The notes beneath the pieces were generated by a model. It ran no database searches and had not been told where the DNA came from. It saw only the letters and a program-made list of their open reading frames with translations. Source: Streptomyces mutabilis (GTDB lineage: Bacteria; Actinomycetota; Actinomycetes; Streptomycetales; Streptomycetaceae). From it: DNA of 64,000 nucleotides. Each line of letters starts with the position of its first letter. Within the stretch, counting starts at the first letter, position 1. The stretch covers positions 62,001 to 126,000 of the forward strand of contig NZ_BMTT01000005.1 of NCBI RefSeq assembly GCF_014649815.1, written 5' to 3'. Of the stretch, positions 26,457-35,067 are shown piece after piece. Position numbers and translations under genes: made by a program.

Positions 26457-27685
26457 GCTGACGTGCCTCCCAGGGCAGGGGTCGGGGTGAACCGCACGGG
26501 CAACTCGGTCAGCCCCCGCAGCCAGGGCGAGGGGCGACGGGTGAGGGAGGCGGCGGGCACCGCCAGGTCGATGTCCGGCAGCCGGTCGAGGACGACCTCG
26601 ATGCCCGTGCGCGCGATGACCTCGGCGACCTCCTGCGCGGGGAAGGGGCAGCGGTGCTCGCCGTGGCCGAAGGAGAAGTGCGCGTTGTTGCCGCCGGTGA
26701 GCGCGGAGCCGTCGGTGCGGATTTGAGGGTCGGAGTTGGCGCCCTGCAGCCCGAGCAGCACCAGATCGCCGGCGCGGATGTGGCGCCCGCCGAGCCGGGT
26801 GTCGCGCGCGGCCCAGCGGCCGGCCACGTTCTGCGTGGGCGTGTCCTCCCACAGCACCTCGTTCATGGCCTCGGCGACGCTGTTGCGGCCGCCGAAGAGG
26901 GAGGCGGCGAAGCGGTCGTCGGTCAGCATCAGGCGCAGCGAGTTGCCGATCCAGTCGGCGGTCGGCTGATGGCCCGCGGCCATCATCACCATCAGGTCCT
27001 GGGCGACCTCCTCCTCGCCGAAGCCGCTGTCGTCGGCCAGCATCCGGGAGGCGACGTCATCGGCGGGCGCCGTCTTCCGGTCGGCGAGCAGCCCCGCCAT
27101 CGACGTGGCGAGGTGCGCCTGGCCGGCGATGGCCCGCTCCCTGCCGTCGATCATGTCGTTGAGGGCGGTGACGAGGGCCGGGCCCTGCTCGTCGGAGAAG
27201 CCGTACAGGCGGGCCAGGACGCGGACCGGCAGCAGCATGGCGTAGTCGCCCACGAGGTCGGCCTCGCCCTTGGCACAGAGCCGGTCGACGAGCTCGTCGG
27301 CGAACCGCTCGGCGTGGCCGCGCAGCACGTGCGGGTCCACTGCCTCCAGCGCGTTGCTGATCATCGCCGCGCGCTCGCGGTGCCGGTCGCCGACGGTGTA
27401 GAGGATCGACGGCTGCCCGCGGCCGATCATCGGCAGCAGCGGCCAGTCCTCGGGGATGTTCTCCCATTGGTTCCACAGGCCGGAGTCCCGGCTGAACAGC
27501 GCCGGATCGCCGGTCACCTGGTGCAGTTCCCGGTAGCCGAGCACCAGCCAGGCCGGGACGTCACCGTCCAGCAGGACCGGGGTGACGGCGCCGTGCTCGC
27601 GCCGCATCTGCCGGTACAGCAGGGCGGGTTCGTCCTGGAAGCGGGGGCCGCCGAGCGGTACGGCGCCGGTCGCGTCGGTGCTCAC
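26453..27685 (-). CDS. Conservon cytochrome P450 lacking ExxR (CYP157-like)
   Basis: A 410-residue P450. The haem loop FGHGEHRCPFP with Cys346 is present. At the place of the near-universal K-helix ExxR it has EVLW (276-279), so the Arg is replaced by Trp. The I-helix reads AAGHQPT (236-242) instead of the usual acid-Thr pair. Loss of ExxR is known for the CYP157 family of Streptomyces conservons, which this resembles. Normal oxygen activation may therefore be altered, and a structural or regulatory role is possible. The GTG start at 27685 overlaps the GTPase stop (GTGA). Confidence 0.88.
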   Translation of the reverse strand: MSTDATGAVPLGGPRFQDEPALLYRQMRREHGAVTPVLLDGDVPAWLVLGYRELHQVTGDPALFSRDSGLWNQWENIPEDWPLLPMIGRGQPSILYTVGDRHRERAAMISNALEAVDPHVLRGHAERFADELVDRLCAKGEADLVGDYAMLLPVRVLARLYGFSDEQGPALVTALNDMIDGRERAIAGQAHLATSMAGLLADRKTAPADDVASRMLADDSGFGEEEVAQDLMVMMAAGHQPTADWIGNSLRLMLTDDRFAASLFGGRNSVAEAMNEVLWEDTPTQNVAGRWAARDTRLGGRHIRAGDLVLLGLQGANSDPQIRTDGSALTGGNNAHFSFGHGEHRCPFPAQEVAEVIARTGIEVVLDRLPDIDLAVPAASLTRRPSPWLRGLTELPVRFTPTPALGGTSA

Positions 27686-28299
27686 ACGAACTCCTGTCGG
27701 GGCAGGGCCGCCCGGTCGGCGTAGTGGGCCTGTAGATGCTCGACCAGCGTGATCAGCACCTGCTTGCCGGACTCGCGGGACCGGGCGTCGCACGGGACCA
27801 GCGGCACCCGCGGGTCCAGGTCGAGGGCGTCGCGGACCGCCTCGGGCGCGTGCCGGGGACCGCCGAAGTCGTTGCAGGCGACGATGAACGGCGTGCCGTG
27901 GTGCTCCAGCCGGTCGATGGCGTACCAGGAGTCGTCGATGCGCCGGGTGTCGACCAGGACCACCGCGCCGAGCGTGCCGGAGAACAGCCGGTCCCAGAGG
28001 AACCAGAACCGTTCCTGGCCGGGCGCGCCGAACAGGTACAGCACGTTGTGCGCGTCGAGGCTGATCCGGCCGAAGTCGAAGGCCACGGTCGTCGCTGCCT
28101 TGCCGCGCACCCCGCTGGTGTCGTCGACCGCCTCACCGGCCTGCGTCATCGTCTCCTCGGTGTTGAGCGGGCGTATCTCGCTCACCGAGCGGACCAGGGT
28201 CGTCTTGCCGACACCGAAGCCGCCCACGACCACGATCTTCAGGCCGTTGTCGGCGGACGCACCCAGCGGGGTGCGGGTGTCAGAGGTTGCGGAGTCCAA
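27682..28299 (-). CDS. cvnD: Conservon GTP-binding protein (CvnD)
   Basis: A small Ras-like GTPase of up to 205 residues. The P-loop is GGFGVGKTT (about 26-34), the DxxG-equivalent region is LFGAPGQERF, and the base-recognition region carries VACNDFGG. These proteins work with the roadblock protein much as MglA works with MglB. The first start in frame is TTG at 28299, overlapping the end of the DUF742 gene by 20 bases. Overlaps with both neighbours indicate tight co-translation. Confidence 0.9.
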   Translation of the reverse strand: MDSATSDTRTPLGASADNGLKIVVVGGFGVGKTTLVRSVSEIRPLNTEETMTQAGEAVDDTSGVRGKAATTVAFDFGRISLDAHNVLYLFGAPGQERFWFLWDRLFSGTLGAVVLVDTRRIDDSWYAIDRLEHHGTPFIVACNDFGGPRHAPEAVRDALDLDPRVPLVPCDARSRESGKQVLITLVEHLQAHYADRAALPRQEFV

Positions 28300-28627
28300 C
28301 GAGCACCTGCTCCAGGGTTTCGGGGTCGGGGACGGCTGCCGTGCGCGGATGACGCGCGCTCACCCGGCCCGCGGCGTGCAGGTCGGCGAGCAGGATCTTG
28401 GTGATGCTCACCGGGAGCCGCAACTCGGCGGCGATCTCCACCACGGCCGTGGGGGCCTCGGTCATCCGCAGGATCGCCGTGTGCTCCGACTGCATGCCGG
28501 GCACCGGCTCGCACTCGGCGACGACCAGGGTGACCAGGTCGAAGGGGTTGCCGGGTCCCGACCGGCTGCGTCCCTGGGTGAGCGTGTACAGGCGGTCGGG
28601 AGCGTCGTCCCTGCCGGGTCGGCTCAT
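28280..28627 (-). CDS. cvnC: Conservon DUF742 protein (CvnC)
   Basis: A 115-residue DUF742 protein. The core starts at DRLYTLTQGRSRSG and contains the winged-helix-like segment VVEIAAELRLPVSITKILLADL, which suggests a DNA- or protein-binding winged helix. It sits third in the conservon, with 4-base and 20-base overlaps to its neighbours. In studied conservons this member helps assemble the membrane-associated complex. Confidence 0.9.
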   Translation of the reverse strand: MSRPGRDDAPDRLYTLTQGRSRSGPGNPFDLVTLVVAECEPVPGMQSEHTAILRMTEAPTAVVEIAAELRLPVSITKILLADLHAAGRVSARHPRTAAVPDPETLEQVLVGLRNL

Positions 28628-29031
28628 GACGTACGGGGCTGCGCGGTCAGGTGGTCGCCGAGCTGCTCGATCAGCTCGCTCATGTTGTGCCCGACCAGCC
28701 CCGCGTCGGCGTCCTCCGAGGTGACCACCGCCAGGTGTGCGCCCTCGCCCGCCTCCACGATGAACAGGACGCCGCCGTAGAACTCGGTCATGGCCGAGCG
28801 CACCCCGCCGCTGCCGTCGCCGAATTCCACGGACGCGCCGTGCGACAGGGACTGGATGCCGGCGGCGATCGCGGCCAGCTGGTCGGCCTGGTCGACGGAG
28901 AGCTCCGGCGTGCGGCACAGCTTGAGGCCGTCCCTGGAGAGGACGAGCGCGTGCCGCGCGCCCGGAGTGCGCTCCAGGAGACCCTCGATGAGCCAGGTGA
29001 GCTTCTCGTCGGCGGTGGTCGAGCCGGTCAT
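28624..29031 (-). CDS. cvnB: Conservon roadblock/LC7 protein (CvnB)
   Basis: A 135-residue roadblock/LC7-domain protein with the typical LVLSRDGLKLCRTPELS segment and QLAAIAAGIQSLS helix. Proteins of this fold dimerise and regulate small GTPases, so it is the likely partner of the GTPase two genes downstream. Its ATG overlaps the stop of the sensor-like gene by 4 bases (ATGA) and its own stop overlaps the DUF742 start in the same way. Confidence 0.92.
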   Translation of the reverse strand: MTGSTTADEKLTWLIEGLLERTPGARHALVLSRDGLKLCRTPELSVDQADQLAAIAAGIQSLSHGASVEFGDGSGGVRSAMTEFYGGVLFIVEAGEGAHLAVVTSEDADAGLVGHNMSELIEQLGDHLTAQPRTS

Positions 29032-30842
29032 GAAGTGGTGTCGCCTTCCGGGTGCGCGTGCGCGTGCGAGTGGGACGGGTGGTCGGGGGCCGTCTCGGCC
29101 GGTGGGGCTGTGGTGGGGTCCGCCGGCGGGGCGTCGTCCCGAGGAGCCTCGGGGGCGGGGCCCGCGGCCCGTACGGCCTGGCGGAAGCTGCTGAAGCGGG
29201 CCGCGCGCGCCTTCGCGTCCTCGGCGGAGGGGGTGGCGCGCGGCTCGGCGGCCCGGGCGGTGGCCCGCGCGCGTTCGGCGGCGGCGAGGGTGCGGCCGCG
29301 GCGGCGTCTGGGCAGCCCGGTGTCCGGTCCGGCGGAGTCGGCCGGCGTGCCCGGACCGTCCTCCCGGTCCGCGGACTCCGGCGCGGGCAGGGGCTCGCGA
29401 TCGACGTCGCCGGAGCCGATGCCGGGTGGCGGCGGGGAGGAGGACAGGGGCGTGCACGGCGGGCCGGTCGGCGGCTCGGTCGACGGAGCCCCGCTCCTGG
29501 AGGGGGCGGGCGACGGCGCCTCAATCGGCACGGGCGTGGATGACAGTGTCCCGGTCCGCGTGGGTGTGGCCGACGGGGCCGCGACCGGCGTCGGCCCGTC
29601 GGTGGCGGACGGACCGCTCAGGATGTCCTGGGGGACCAGCATCAGTACGCCGGTACCGCCGCGCGCGGACGGCCGGAAGGAGACCTTCAACCCGTACTTG
29701 GCCGACAGCCGGCCCACCACGGCCAGGCCCAGCCGCGTCCCGGTCAGCCCGCCGAGCCCGGCCGATTCGCCGGACACCGCCCGCTCGGCGCGGCGCAGCT
29801 GCACCTCGCCCATCACCAGCCCGCTGTCCTCCACGGACACGATGACACCGGCCGGCACCTCCTCGACGTACACGTGGACCTCTGCGGTCGGCGGCGAGAA
29901 GTTCGCGGCGTTGTCCAGGATTTCGGCCAGCGCGTGCATCACACCCTCGGCGGCGTGCCCGGCGACCGCGGCGTCGCTGACCGAGTGCACCCGCACCCGC
30001 TGGTAGCCGGCGATACGGCCCATGGCACCGCGCAGGATGGACTCCATGCCGATGGGGCGGGCCCAACGGCGCCCGGAGCGGGCCCCCGTGAGGACGGCGA
30101 CGGAGTCGGCGAGCCGGCCCGCCTGCGCGGTGCGGTGGTCGAGGTGCAGCAGGTCGGCGAGGACGTTCTCGTCGCTGTGCCGTTCCTCCATGGCGCGCAG
30201 GTCGGCGAGCATCCCGGTGGCCAGCGCCTGCATCCGGCCGGCCGCGTTGGCGGTCGCGGCGACGGCGGCCGCCCGCTCACCGGACGCCCGGTCGAGCCGC
30301 TCCCGCAGCCGCGTGGCCTCCTCGGTGAGCCGGGCGACCTCCCGGGCCCGCTGCTCGGCCAGTCCTGCCCGCTCCTGTTCGAAGCCCTCGGTGAGCCGCT
30401 TCGACTCCCGCTCGAAGTCCCCGGTGAGCTGCCTGCGCTCCTGCTCGAACCCGTCGGCCAGTCGCCTGCGTTCCCCGTCGAACTCCGCCAGGAGGCGCGC
30501 TCGCTCGTGCTCCGCCTCCGCCCGCAGGCGCTCCTGGTCCTCGCGCGCCCGCTCGGTGACCCGCGCCCGGTCCCGAGCCAGTCCGTCGGCCTCCGCGCGG
30601 GCCGCCTCTAGCAGCCGGCGAGTGGTCCGTTCCCCGCGCACGGCGTGCACGGCCGCGGTCACGGCCACGCAGAGCAGGATCGCCGCGGCACTCGCGCCCA
30701 GGGCGAACGGAACGCGGACCGAGGAGGGCGCCGCGGCGACGGCACCGCCGACGGCGAGCGCCGACACCACCGCGCAGGGCAGCGCGACGGCCATGAGGGC
30801 ACGGGGAGCGGGGCGGGCGTCCGGGCGGGCGGGGGCGGTCAT
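29028..30842 (-). CDS. cvnA: Conservon membrane histidine-kinase-like protein (CvnA)
   Basis: A 604-residue protein and first gene of the conservon. Two hydrophobic segments lie at about residues 17-40 and 45-65. A long charged coiled coil follows (about 70-200) in which a unit like DGFEQERRQLTGDFERES recurs. A HATPase domain follows, with N-box EILDNAANFSPP, GVIVSVEDSGLVM and GTRLGLAVV. The C-terminal 190 residues are Pro/Ser/Thr-rich and probably disordered. CvnA proteins resemble sensor kinases but lack a normal response regulator partner. The ATG at 30842 is chosen because a GAGGA lies just upstream; an ATG 8 codons earlier is possible. Confidence 0.88.
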   Translation of the reverse strand: MTAPARPDARPAPRALMAVALPCAVVSALAVGGAVAAAPSSVRVPFALGASAAAILLCVAVTAAVHAVRGERTTRRLLEAARAEADGLARDRARVTERAREDQERLRAEAEHERARLLAEFDGERRRLADGFEQERRQLTGDFERESKRLTEGFEQERAGLAEQRAREVARLTEEATRLRERLDRASGERAAAVAATANAAGRMQALATGMLADLRAMEERHSDENVLADLLHLDHRTAQAGRLADSVAVLTGARSGRRWARPIGMESILRGAMGRIAGYQRVRVHSVSDAAVAGHAAEGVMHALAEILDNAANFSPPTAEVHVYVEEVPAGVIVSVEDSGLVMGEVQLRRAERAVSGESAGLGGLTGTRLGLAVVGRLSAKYGLKVSFRPSARGGTGVLMLVPQDILSGPSATDGPTPVAAPSATPTRTGTLSSTPVPIEAPSPAPSRSGAPSTEPPTGPPCTPLSSSPPPPGIGSGDVDREPLPAPESADREDGPGTPADSAGPDTGLPRRRRGRTLAAAERARATARAAEPRATPSAEDAKARAARFSSFRQAVRAAGPAPEAPRDDAPPADPTTAPPAETAPDHPSHSHAHAHPEGDTTS

Positions 30843-31021
30843 CTGTCGGGGTCCTCGCCAGGCCACCGAAGCGGCCCTCGTGTCGTCCTTCGGGGCGGGC
30901 GCGCGCCGAACATCTGTCCCACGGCACGCAACAGGCGATCACTATAGGGGAGTTCGTGATCCGATGGTGAAGGGTAATGCTCAACTCTCGCGTGCTGCAG
31001 GTCGGTTACCGGCAGCGGGGG

Positions 31022-32335
31022 TCAGAGTCGCTCGCCGGCCACGTCGTCCTCGTTCGGTTTCCGTCCGGTGCGCCGGCGGCTGCGGGCCTTGAACAGACGC
31101 AGCCGGTCGAGGTGGGAGATCGCGGGGGAGGCGGTCACCCCGTGCAGGACGACGGAGGCCAGCACGGTGAACGCCACAACGGCCCACAGCTCACCGGCCG
31201 GGACGTGGAAGCCCTCCGTACCGAGCGCGTGCGCCAGGTAGAACAGCGAGCCGATGCCGCGGATGCCGAAGAAGGCGGTCACGAGACGTTCCCGGGGGCC
31301 GGCCGCCGCACCGAACTGCGCGATCCAGCCGGTCACCGGCCGGACGACGAGCAGCACGAGCAGACCGACGGCCGCGCCCCGCCAGCTCAGGTCGGCCAGG
31401 GCGCCCTGCGCGACGCACGCGCCCAGCAAGAAGAGCAGTCCGGCGGTCAGCAGTCGTTCCACCTGCTCGACGAAGTCGTGGAGCACGGCGTGGTAGCCGT
31501 GGTCGCGCTCGGCGGCGCGGATGCGGCAGGCGGTTACGAACACGGCCAGGAAACCGTAGCCGTGGGCGAGTTCGGTGACCCCGTAGGAGAGGAACGTGGC
31601 GCCCAGGGCGACGAAGCCCTCCCGGTGCTCGGACAGCCGTACCGCCTGCCGGCCGGCCCGGAAGAAGAGCCAGCCGAGCAGCTTGCCGACGAGCAGGCCG
31701 GCCAGGACGCCGATCACGCACTTGTACAGCACATCGACCAGCAGCCACTGTCCGATCCAGTCGCCGGACAGTCCCGTGCCCGCCGCCGCGGTCAGCGCGA
31801 TCGCCGCCATGACGACGGGGAAGGCGAGGCCGTCGTTGAGTCCGGCCTCACTGGTGAGCGCGAAGCGCACCTCGTCCTCGTCGTGCTCGGAGTCGGTGGG
31901 CGCACCCACCCGGACCTCGGAGGCGAGCACCGGGTCGGTGGGCGCGAGCACGGCCGCCAGCAGCAGTGCCGCGGCCGGCGGCCAGTCCAGCAGCCACCAG
32001 GCCAGCAGTCCCGTGGCCGCGACGGTCAGCGGCATGGTGACGGCGATCAGCCGCGAGGTCGCCTGCCAGCGCCGTAGGCCGAACGGGCGGTTCAGCGCGA
32101 GGCCGGCACCCATCAGGGAGACGATGACGCAGATCTCGGTGAGGTGTTCCACCAACACTCGGTCGCGGACCGGGTCGATCTCCGGCAGCGGAGTGGGCAG
32201 CAGTTGCAGGGCGACGCCGAAGGCAAGGAACACCAGCGGCATGGACAGCGGCCGCCCCGCCACCAACCGCGGCAGCACGGCCGCCGCGAGCGCGCCCGCC
32301 CCGAGCACGGCGAAGAGGAAATCAGCCAAGGTCAC
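31022..32335 (-). CDS. Cation/proton antiporter, CPA1 (NhaP-like) type
   Basis: A 437-residue membrane protein with 11-13 hydrophobic segments. Family features are APTDPVLAS, with the conserved Asp of cation:H+ antiporters, followed by FALTSEAGLNDGLAFP, with a second conserved Asp. The product should exchange Na+ or K+ for protons across the membrane and protect against salt or alkaline stress. It starts with GTG at 32335 (MTLADFLFAVLG). It lies upstream of the conservon on the same strand, with a 180-bp gap, so it is probably a separate unit. Confidence 0.88.
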   Translation of the reverse strand: MTLADFLFAVLGAGALAAAVLPRLVAGRPLSMPLVFLAFGVALQLLPTPLPEIDPVRDRVLVEHLTEICVIVSLMGAGLALNRPFGLRRWQATSRLIAVTMPLTVAATGLLAWWLLDWPPAAALLLAAVLAPTDPVLASEVRVGAPTDSEHDEDEVRFALTSEAGLNDGLAFPVVMAAIALTAAAGTGLSGDWIGQWLLVDVLYKCVIGVLAGLLVGKLLGWLFFRAGRQAVRLSEHREGFVALGATFLSYGVTELAHGYGFLAVFVTACRIRAAERDHGYHAVLHDFVEQVERLLTAGLLFLLGACVAQGALADLSWRGAAVGLLVLLVVRPVTGWIAQFGAAAGPRERLVTAFFGIRGIGSLFYLAHALGTEGFHVPAGELWAVVAFTVLASVVLHGVTASPAISHLDRLRLFKARSRRRTGRKPNEDDVAGERL

Positions 32336-32420
32336 CGCTGACGTGTGCCCGCTGTCGCCCAGCGGTACGCCTTCCTGTCGGCCGGCCTTGCCCCGGGCGA
32401 GGCCCCGGCCGAGCGGCGGC

Positions 32421-33113
32421 TCAGGGCAGGCCGCCCCGTTCGCACACCCGGCGGGCCACCTCGCGGAGCTTCACGTTGTGGTCCTGCGAGTACCGGCGCA
32501 GCGCGGCGAAGGCCTGGTCCTCGGTGAAGCGGTGTCTGCCCATGAGGATGCCCATGGCCTCACCGATGGTGTGCCGGGTACCGATGGCCTGCTGCAACTG
32601 GGCGTGCGTACGGGCGCTGGAGAAGGCGACCGCGGCGTGCGAGGCGAGCAGCCAGCCGGCCGTCTCACTGGCCTCCGTGAACGCCCCGGGCTTGAACGAG
32701 TAGAGGTTCAGTGCCCCCAGATCCTCGTCCTCGGTGAACAACAGGAAACCCATCATGCTGCCCAGACCGAGCTTGCGTGCCTCGGGCACGTACTTGGGCC
32801 AGCGCCGGGCCTGGTCGGTGAAGTCGGCGATCCGGAACTGCCGCTGCCTCTCGCTGGTCCGTGCGGCGTCGAAGCACGGCCCCTCCCCGACGCGCCCCTG
32901 CAGTTCGTCGCTGTCGACGACCACCTGGCCGGTCGGAGCGAGGGACTGCACCTGGCCGCCGCGCAGGATGAGGATACCCGCGGCGTCGCACCCCTCCACC
33001 AGTTCCGTGGCTGAGAACGAGATCCGCTTCAGCGTGTCGGTCACCGACTCCTGCGCCAGGAGATCGCGCGCCAGCGACGCCATCTGCTCGGCGAACTCGC
33101 GCCAGTCGTCCAT
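32421..33113 (-). CDS. GAF-ANTAR transcription antiterminator
   Basis: A 230-residue protein. Residues 15-165 form a GAF sensor domain (LVEGCDAAGILIL, then GEGPCFDAARTSE). Residues 170-228 are an ANTAR RNA-binding domain (AIGTRHTIGEAMGILMGRH and later FAALRRYSQDHNVKLREVA). ANTAR proteins bind paired hairpins in nascent RNA and prevent termination; actinobacteria carry many GAF-ANTAR proteins, whose signals are mostly unknown. GGAGGAGA stands just before the ATG. No target hairpin pair was recognised nearby. Confidence 0.9.
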   Translation of the reverse strand: MDDWREFAEQMASLARDLLAQESVTDTLKRISFSATELVEGCDAAGILILRGGQVQSLAPTGQVVVDSDELQGRVGEGPCFDAARTSERQRQFRIADFTDQARRWPKYVPEARKLGLGSMMGFLLFTEDEDLGALNLYSFKPGAFTEASETAGWLLASHAAVAFSSARTHAQLQQAIGTRHTIGEAMGILMGRHRFTEDQAFAALRRYSQDHNVKLREVARRVCERGGLP

Positions 33114-33211
33114 GCCGTCTCCTCCTCGCTCCGTTGCAAGGGTCCCACGAAGGACGAAGAAGACAACCGTGGGGCGGGCCGGGCCGTGCATGTCTTGTTT
33201 TCATCGTACGC

Positions 33212-33451
33212 GCGCTACCCGACGCCCGGCTCCACCTGTGGCACGGGGAGCCCGGCGGCGGGGCGCCGGAGGCGGCGGCCGGGCACGCCGACGGCACCGG
33301 CCCCGAACTGCCCCAGGGGCTCACCGCCTGCCTGTGCGGACCGGTGCCCTTCATGCGCGCCGTCCGGGGCGACCTGCTGCGCCGCGGTGTGCCGGCCGAG
33401 GCCGTCCACAACGAGGTCTTCGGCCCCGGCCTCTGGCTCGGACAGCGGTAA
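33212..33451 (+). pseudogene. C-terminal fragment of a flavohaemoprotein-type oxidoreductase
   Basis: About 79 codons encode the end of an FAD/NAD(P)H oxidoreductase of the flavohaemoglobin or phenol hydroxylase type: LPDARLHLWHG, then LPQGLTACLCGPVPFMRAVR, then VHNEVFGPGLWL. The CGP-FM motif is the NAD(P)H-binding signature. The globin, FAD and most of the NAD domain are absent; upstream is only the promoter region of the GAF-ANTAR gene. It is therefore a relic. Confidence 0.75.
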
Positions 33452-33475
33452 CGGCGCAGGGCACGCGCCCCGGTC

Positions 33476-33826
33476 TCAGGCCGCCGCGGTGAACGCGGTG
33501 GCGATGGCGGTGTCGGCGCGGGCGTGCACGACCAGCCGCGGACCGGAGGTGTCGGCGTTGGTCTCCAGCAGCCGCCGGACCGGCGCGCTGTGGGTGACCA
33601 CGCTCATCAGCACGCCGAGGCGACCGCACCACTGATGGGCCCGGAGCACGGCACTGACCGTGGCATGACTGCCGGCCCGGTCGGTGAGAACGATGACGAC
33701 GGGGGTCGGCTTGTGCGCGTCGACCAGATTGGTGATGTGCGTGGTCAGCGCGGCCCGCCCGTCGATTCCCGGGTCCTGGTCCAGCGTGATGACCAGGACC
33801 CCATGCTCCAGGGTGTGGGACAGCAT
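33476..33826 (-). CDS. Small STAS-like protein, 116 aa
   Basis: The sequence MLSHTLEHGVLVITLDQDPG, followed by alternating strands and helices (PTPVVIVLTDRAG, then HATVSAVLRAHQWC, then LGVLMSVVTHSAPVRRLLE), has the layout of an anti-anti-sigma (STAS) domain. A phosphorylatable Ser in the usual place (DSSG-like) is not obvious, so function as a sigma-factor switch is uncertain. GGAGGCC lies just upstream of the ATG. It is divergent from the CbiZ gene. Confidence 0.62.
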   Translation of the reverse strand: MLSHTLEHGVLVITLDQDPGIDGRAALTTHITNLVDAHKPTPVVIVLTDRAGSHATVSAVLRAHQWCGRLGVLMSVVTHSAPVRRLLETNADTSGPRLVVHARADTAIATAFTAAA

Positions 33827-33982
33827 CGTGGCCTCCGATCCGACGCCTCGCGGCGAAGTTGAGTCCAGTGAAAGTGCCCAGGGCGCGGTCCGCAATGCGC
33901 CCGCCCGGCCCCGTCTCGTCGCGGCGCACGCGCCGAGTACGATCATCCGGTTCGTCCCGACCGCCACGAGGAGCCCCGACCG

Positions 33983-34666
33983 GTGCCCGCCCTGCTGCCC
34001 CAGCCACGTACCGGGGCCCGTCTGCTGGACCCGGAGTGCCTGACGCGGGTGGAGGACGGAGAACGGCTGCACGCCCTGCTGTGGCATTCGGGGCCGGGCT
34101 GGCGCATGGTCAGCAGCGCCGTACTGGGCGGCGGGATCGCCGAGTGCGAGTGGGTGCTCAACGCCCAGGTGGTTGACGGCTACCGGCGCACCGACCCCGC
34201 CCGGCACCTGGCCGGCCTGGCCCGTGACGCCGGCGCCCGGGGGCCGGGCGTGGGCCTGATGACGGCCGCCGACGTGTCGGCCCGTGCCGGTGCGCGGGAC
34301 GGCGGTGCGGAAGCGGTGGTGACCGCGGGCATCTCGGTGCGCGGTTGGGCGGCCTCGCCCGACGCGGGCACCACCGGGGCCACCGCGCCGGGGACGATCA
34401 ACATCGTCGCCGCGCTCCCGGTGGCGCTGACCGACGCGGCCCTGGTCAACGCGGTGATGACGGCGACCGAGGCCAAGGTCCAAGCGCTGCTGGACGCGGA
34501 CCTCGACTGCTCCGGCACCCCCACGGACGCCGTGTGCGTCGCCGCCCGCACCCCGCGGGACGGCGGCGAGATCCACTCCTTCGCCGGTCCCCGCTCCGAG
34601 TGGGGAGCCAGGCTGGCGCGCGCCGTCCACCGGGCGGTGCTCGCCGCACTGCCCCACGGTCCCTGA
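33983..34666 (+). CDS. cbiZ: Adenosylcobinamide amidohydrolase (CbiZ)
   Basis: A 227-residue protein. Characteristic CbiZ segments are MVSSAVLGGGIAECEWVLN near residue 43, GVGLMTAADV near 88, and GTINIVAALPVALTDAALVN near 136. CbiZ removes the amino-propanol tail of adenosylcobinamide so that scavenged cobinamides can enter the cobalamin pathway as cobyric acid. It starts with GTG at 33983; GAGGAG lies 9 bases upstream. No other cobalamin gene or cobalamin riboswitch was seen in the window. Confidence 0.88.
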   Translation: MPALLPQPRTGARLLDPECLTRVEDGERLHALLWHSGPGWRMVSSAVLGGGIAECEWVLNAQVVDGYRRTDPARHLAGLARDAGARGPGVGLMTAADVSARAGARDGGAEAVVTAGISVRGWAASPDAGTTGATAPGTINIVAALPVALTDAALVNAVMTATEAKVQALLDADLDCSGTPTDAVCVAARTPRDGGEIHSFAGPRSEWGARLARAVHRAVLAALPHGP

Positions 34667-34935
34667 ACCGGGCCGCTGCAACGACGTCCTGCGCCGTACC
34701 GCGAGCATCCGCAGGACGAGCGCCGCGGCGAGCAGCACCCGGTCACCACGCAGTACGCCCACGCCGTGGCGTCCCGCGCCACACCGACGGCACTCCACAC
34801 GGCCCACAGCGCGAGGACGGCGCACAGAGCCGTCCACACGGTGTCGGCGACACGGGTACGCAACTGCGCGCGCCGGCGCCTGCCCGGCTCCAGCTCGTCG
34901 AGACCGTCGTCCACGGGTGCCTTCCGCTCGTCCAC
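34640..34935 (-). pseudogene. Small membrane protein gene with a probable single-base frameshift
   Basis: The minus-strand frame starts with GTG at 34935 (AGGAAG upstream). It encodes MDERKAPVDDGLDELEPGRR, a helix (TVWTALCAVLALWAVWSAVGV) and WAYCVVTG. There the membrane-like sequence moves to another frame: VLLAAALVLRMLAVRRRTS. Adding one G in the run near 34742 would restore one protein of about 90 residues with two helices. The original frame runs on antisense to CbiZ and looks unreal. A sequencing error is as likely as a natural mutation. Confidence 0.5.
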
Positions 34936-35067
34936 GTCGGACTTCCTCGGAGATCGCTGAAGAGTGAAGTCCGAGCACCCCATGGGACGTTGCCCAAGCG
35001 GTGGGCGGGCACACGAGCACGGGGGCGGCCCCGGCAGGCCGCCCCCGTCCGACCGTCCGCCCGGACG

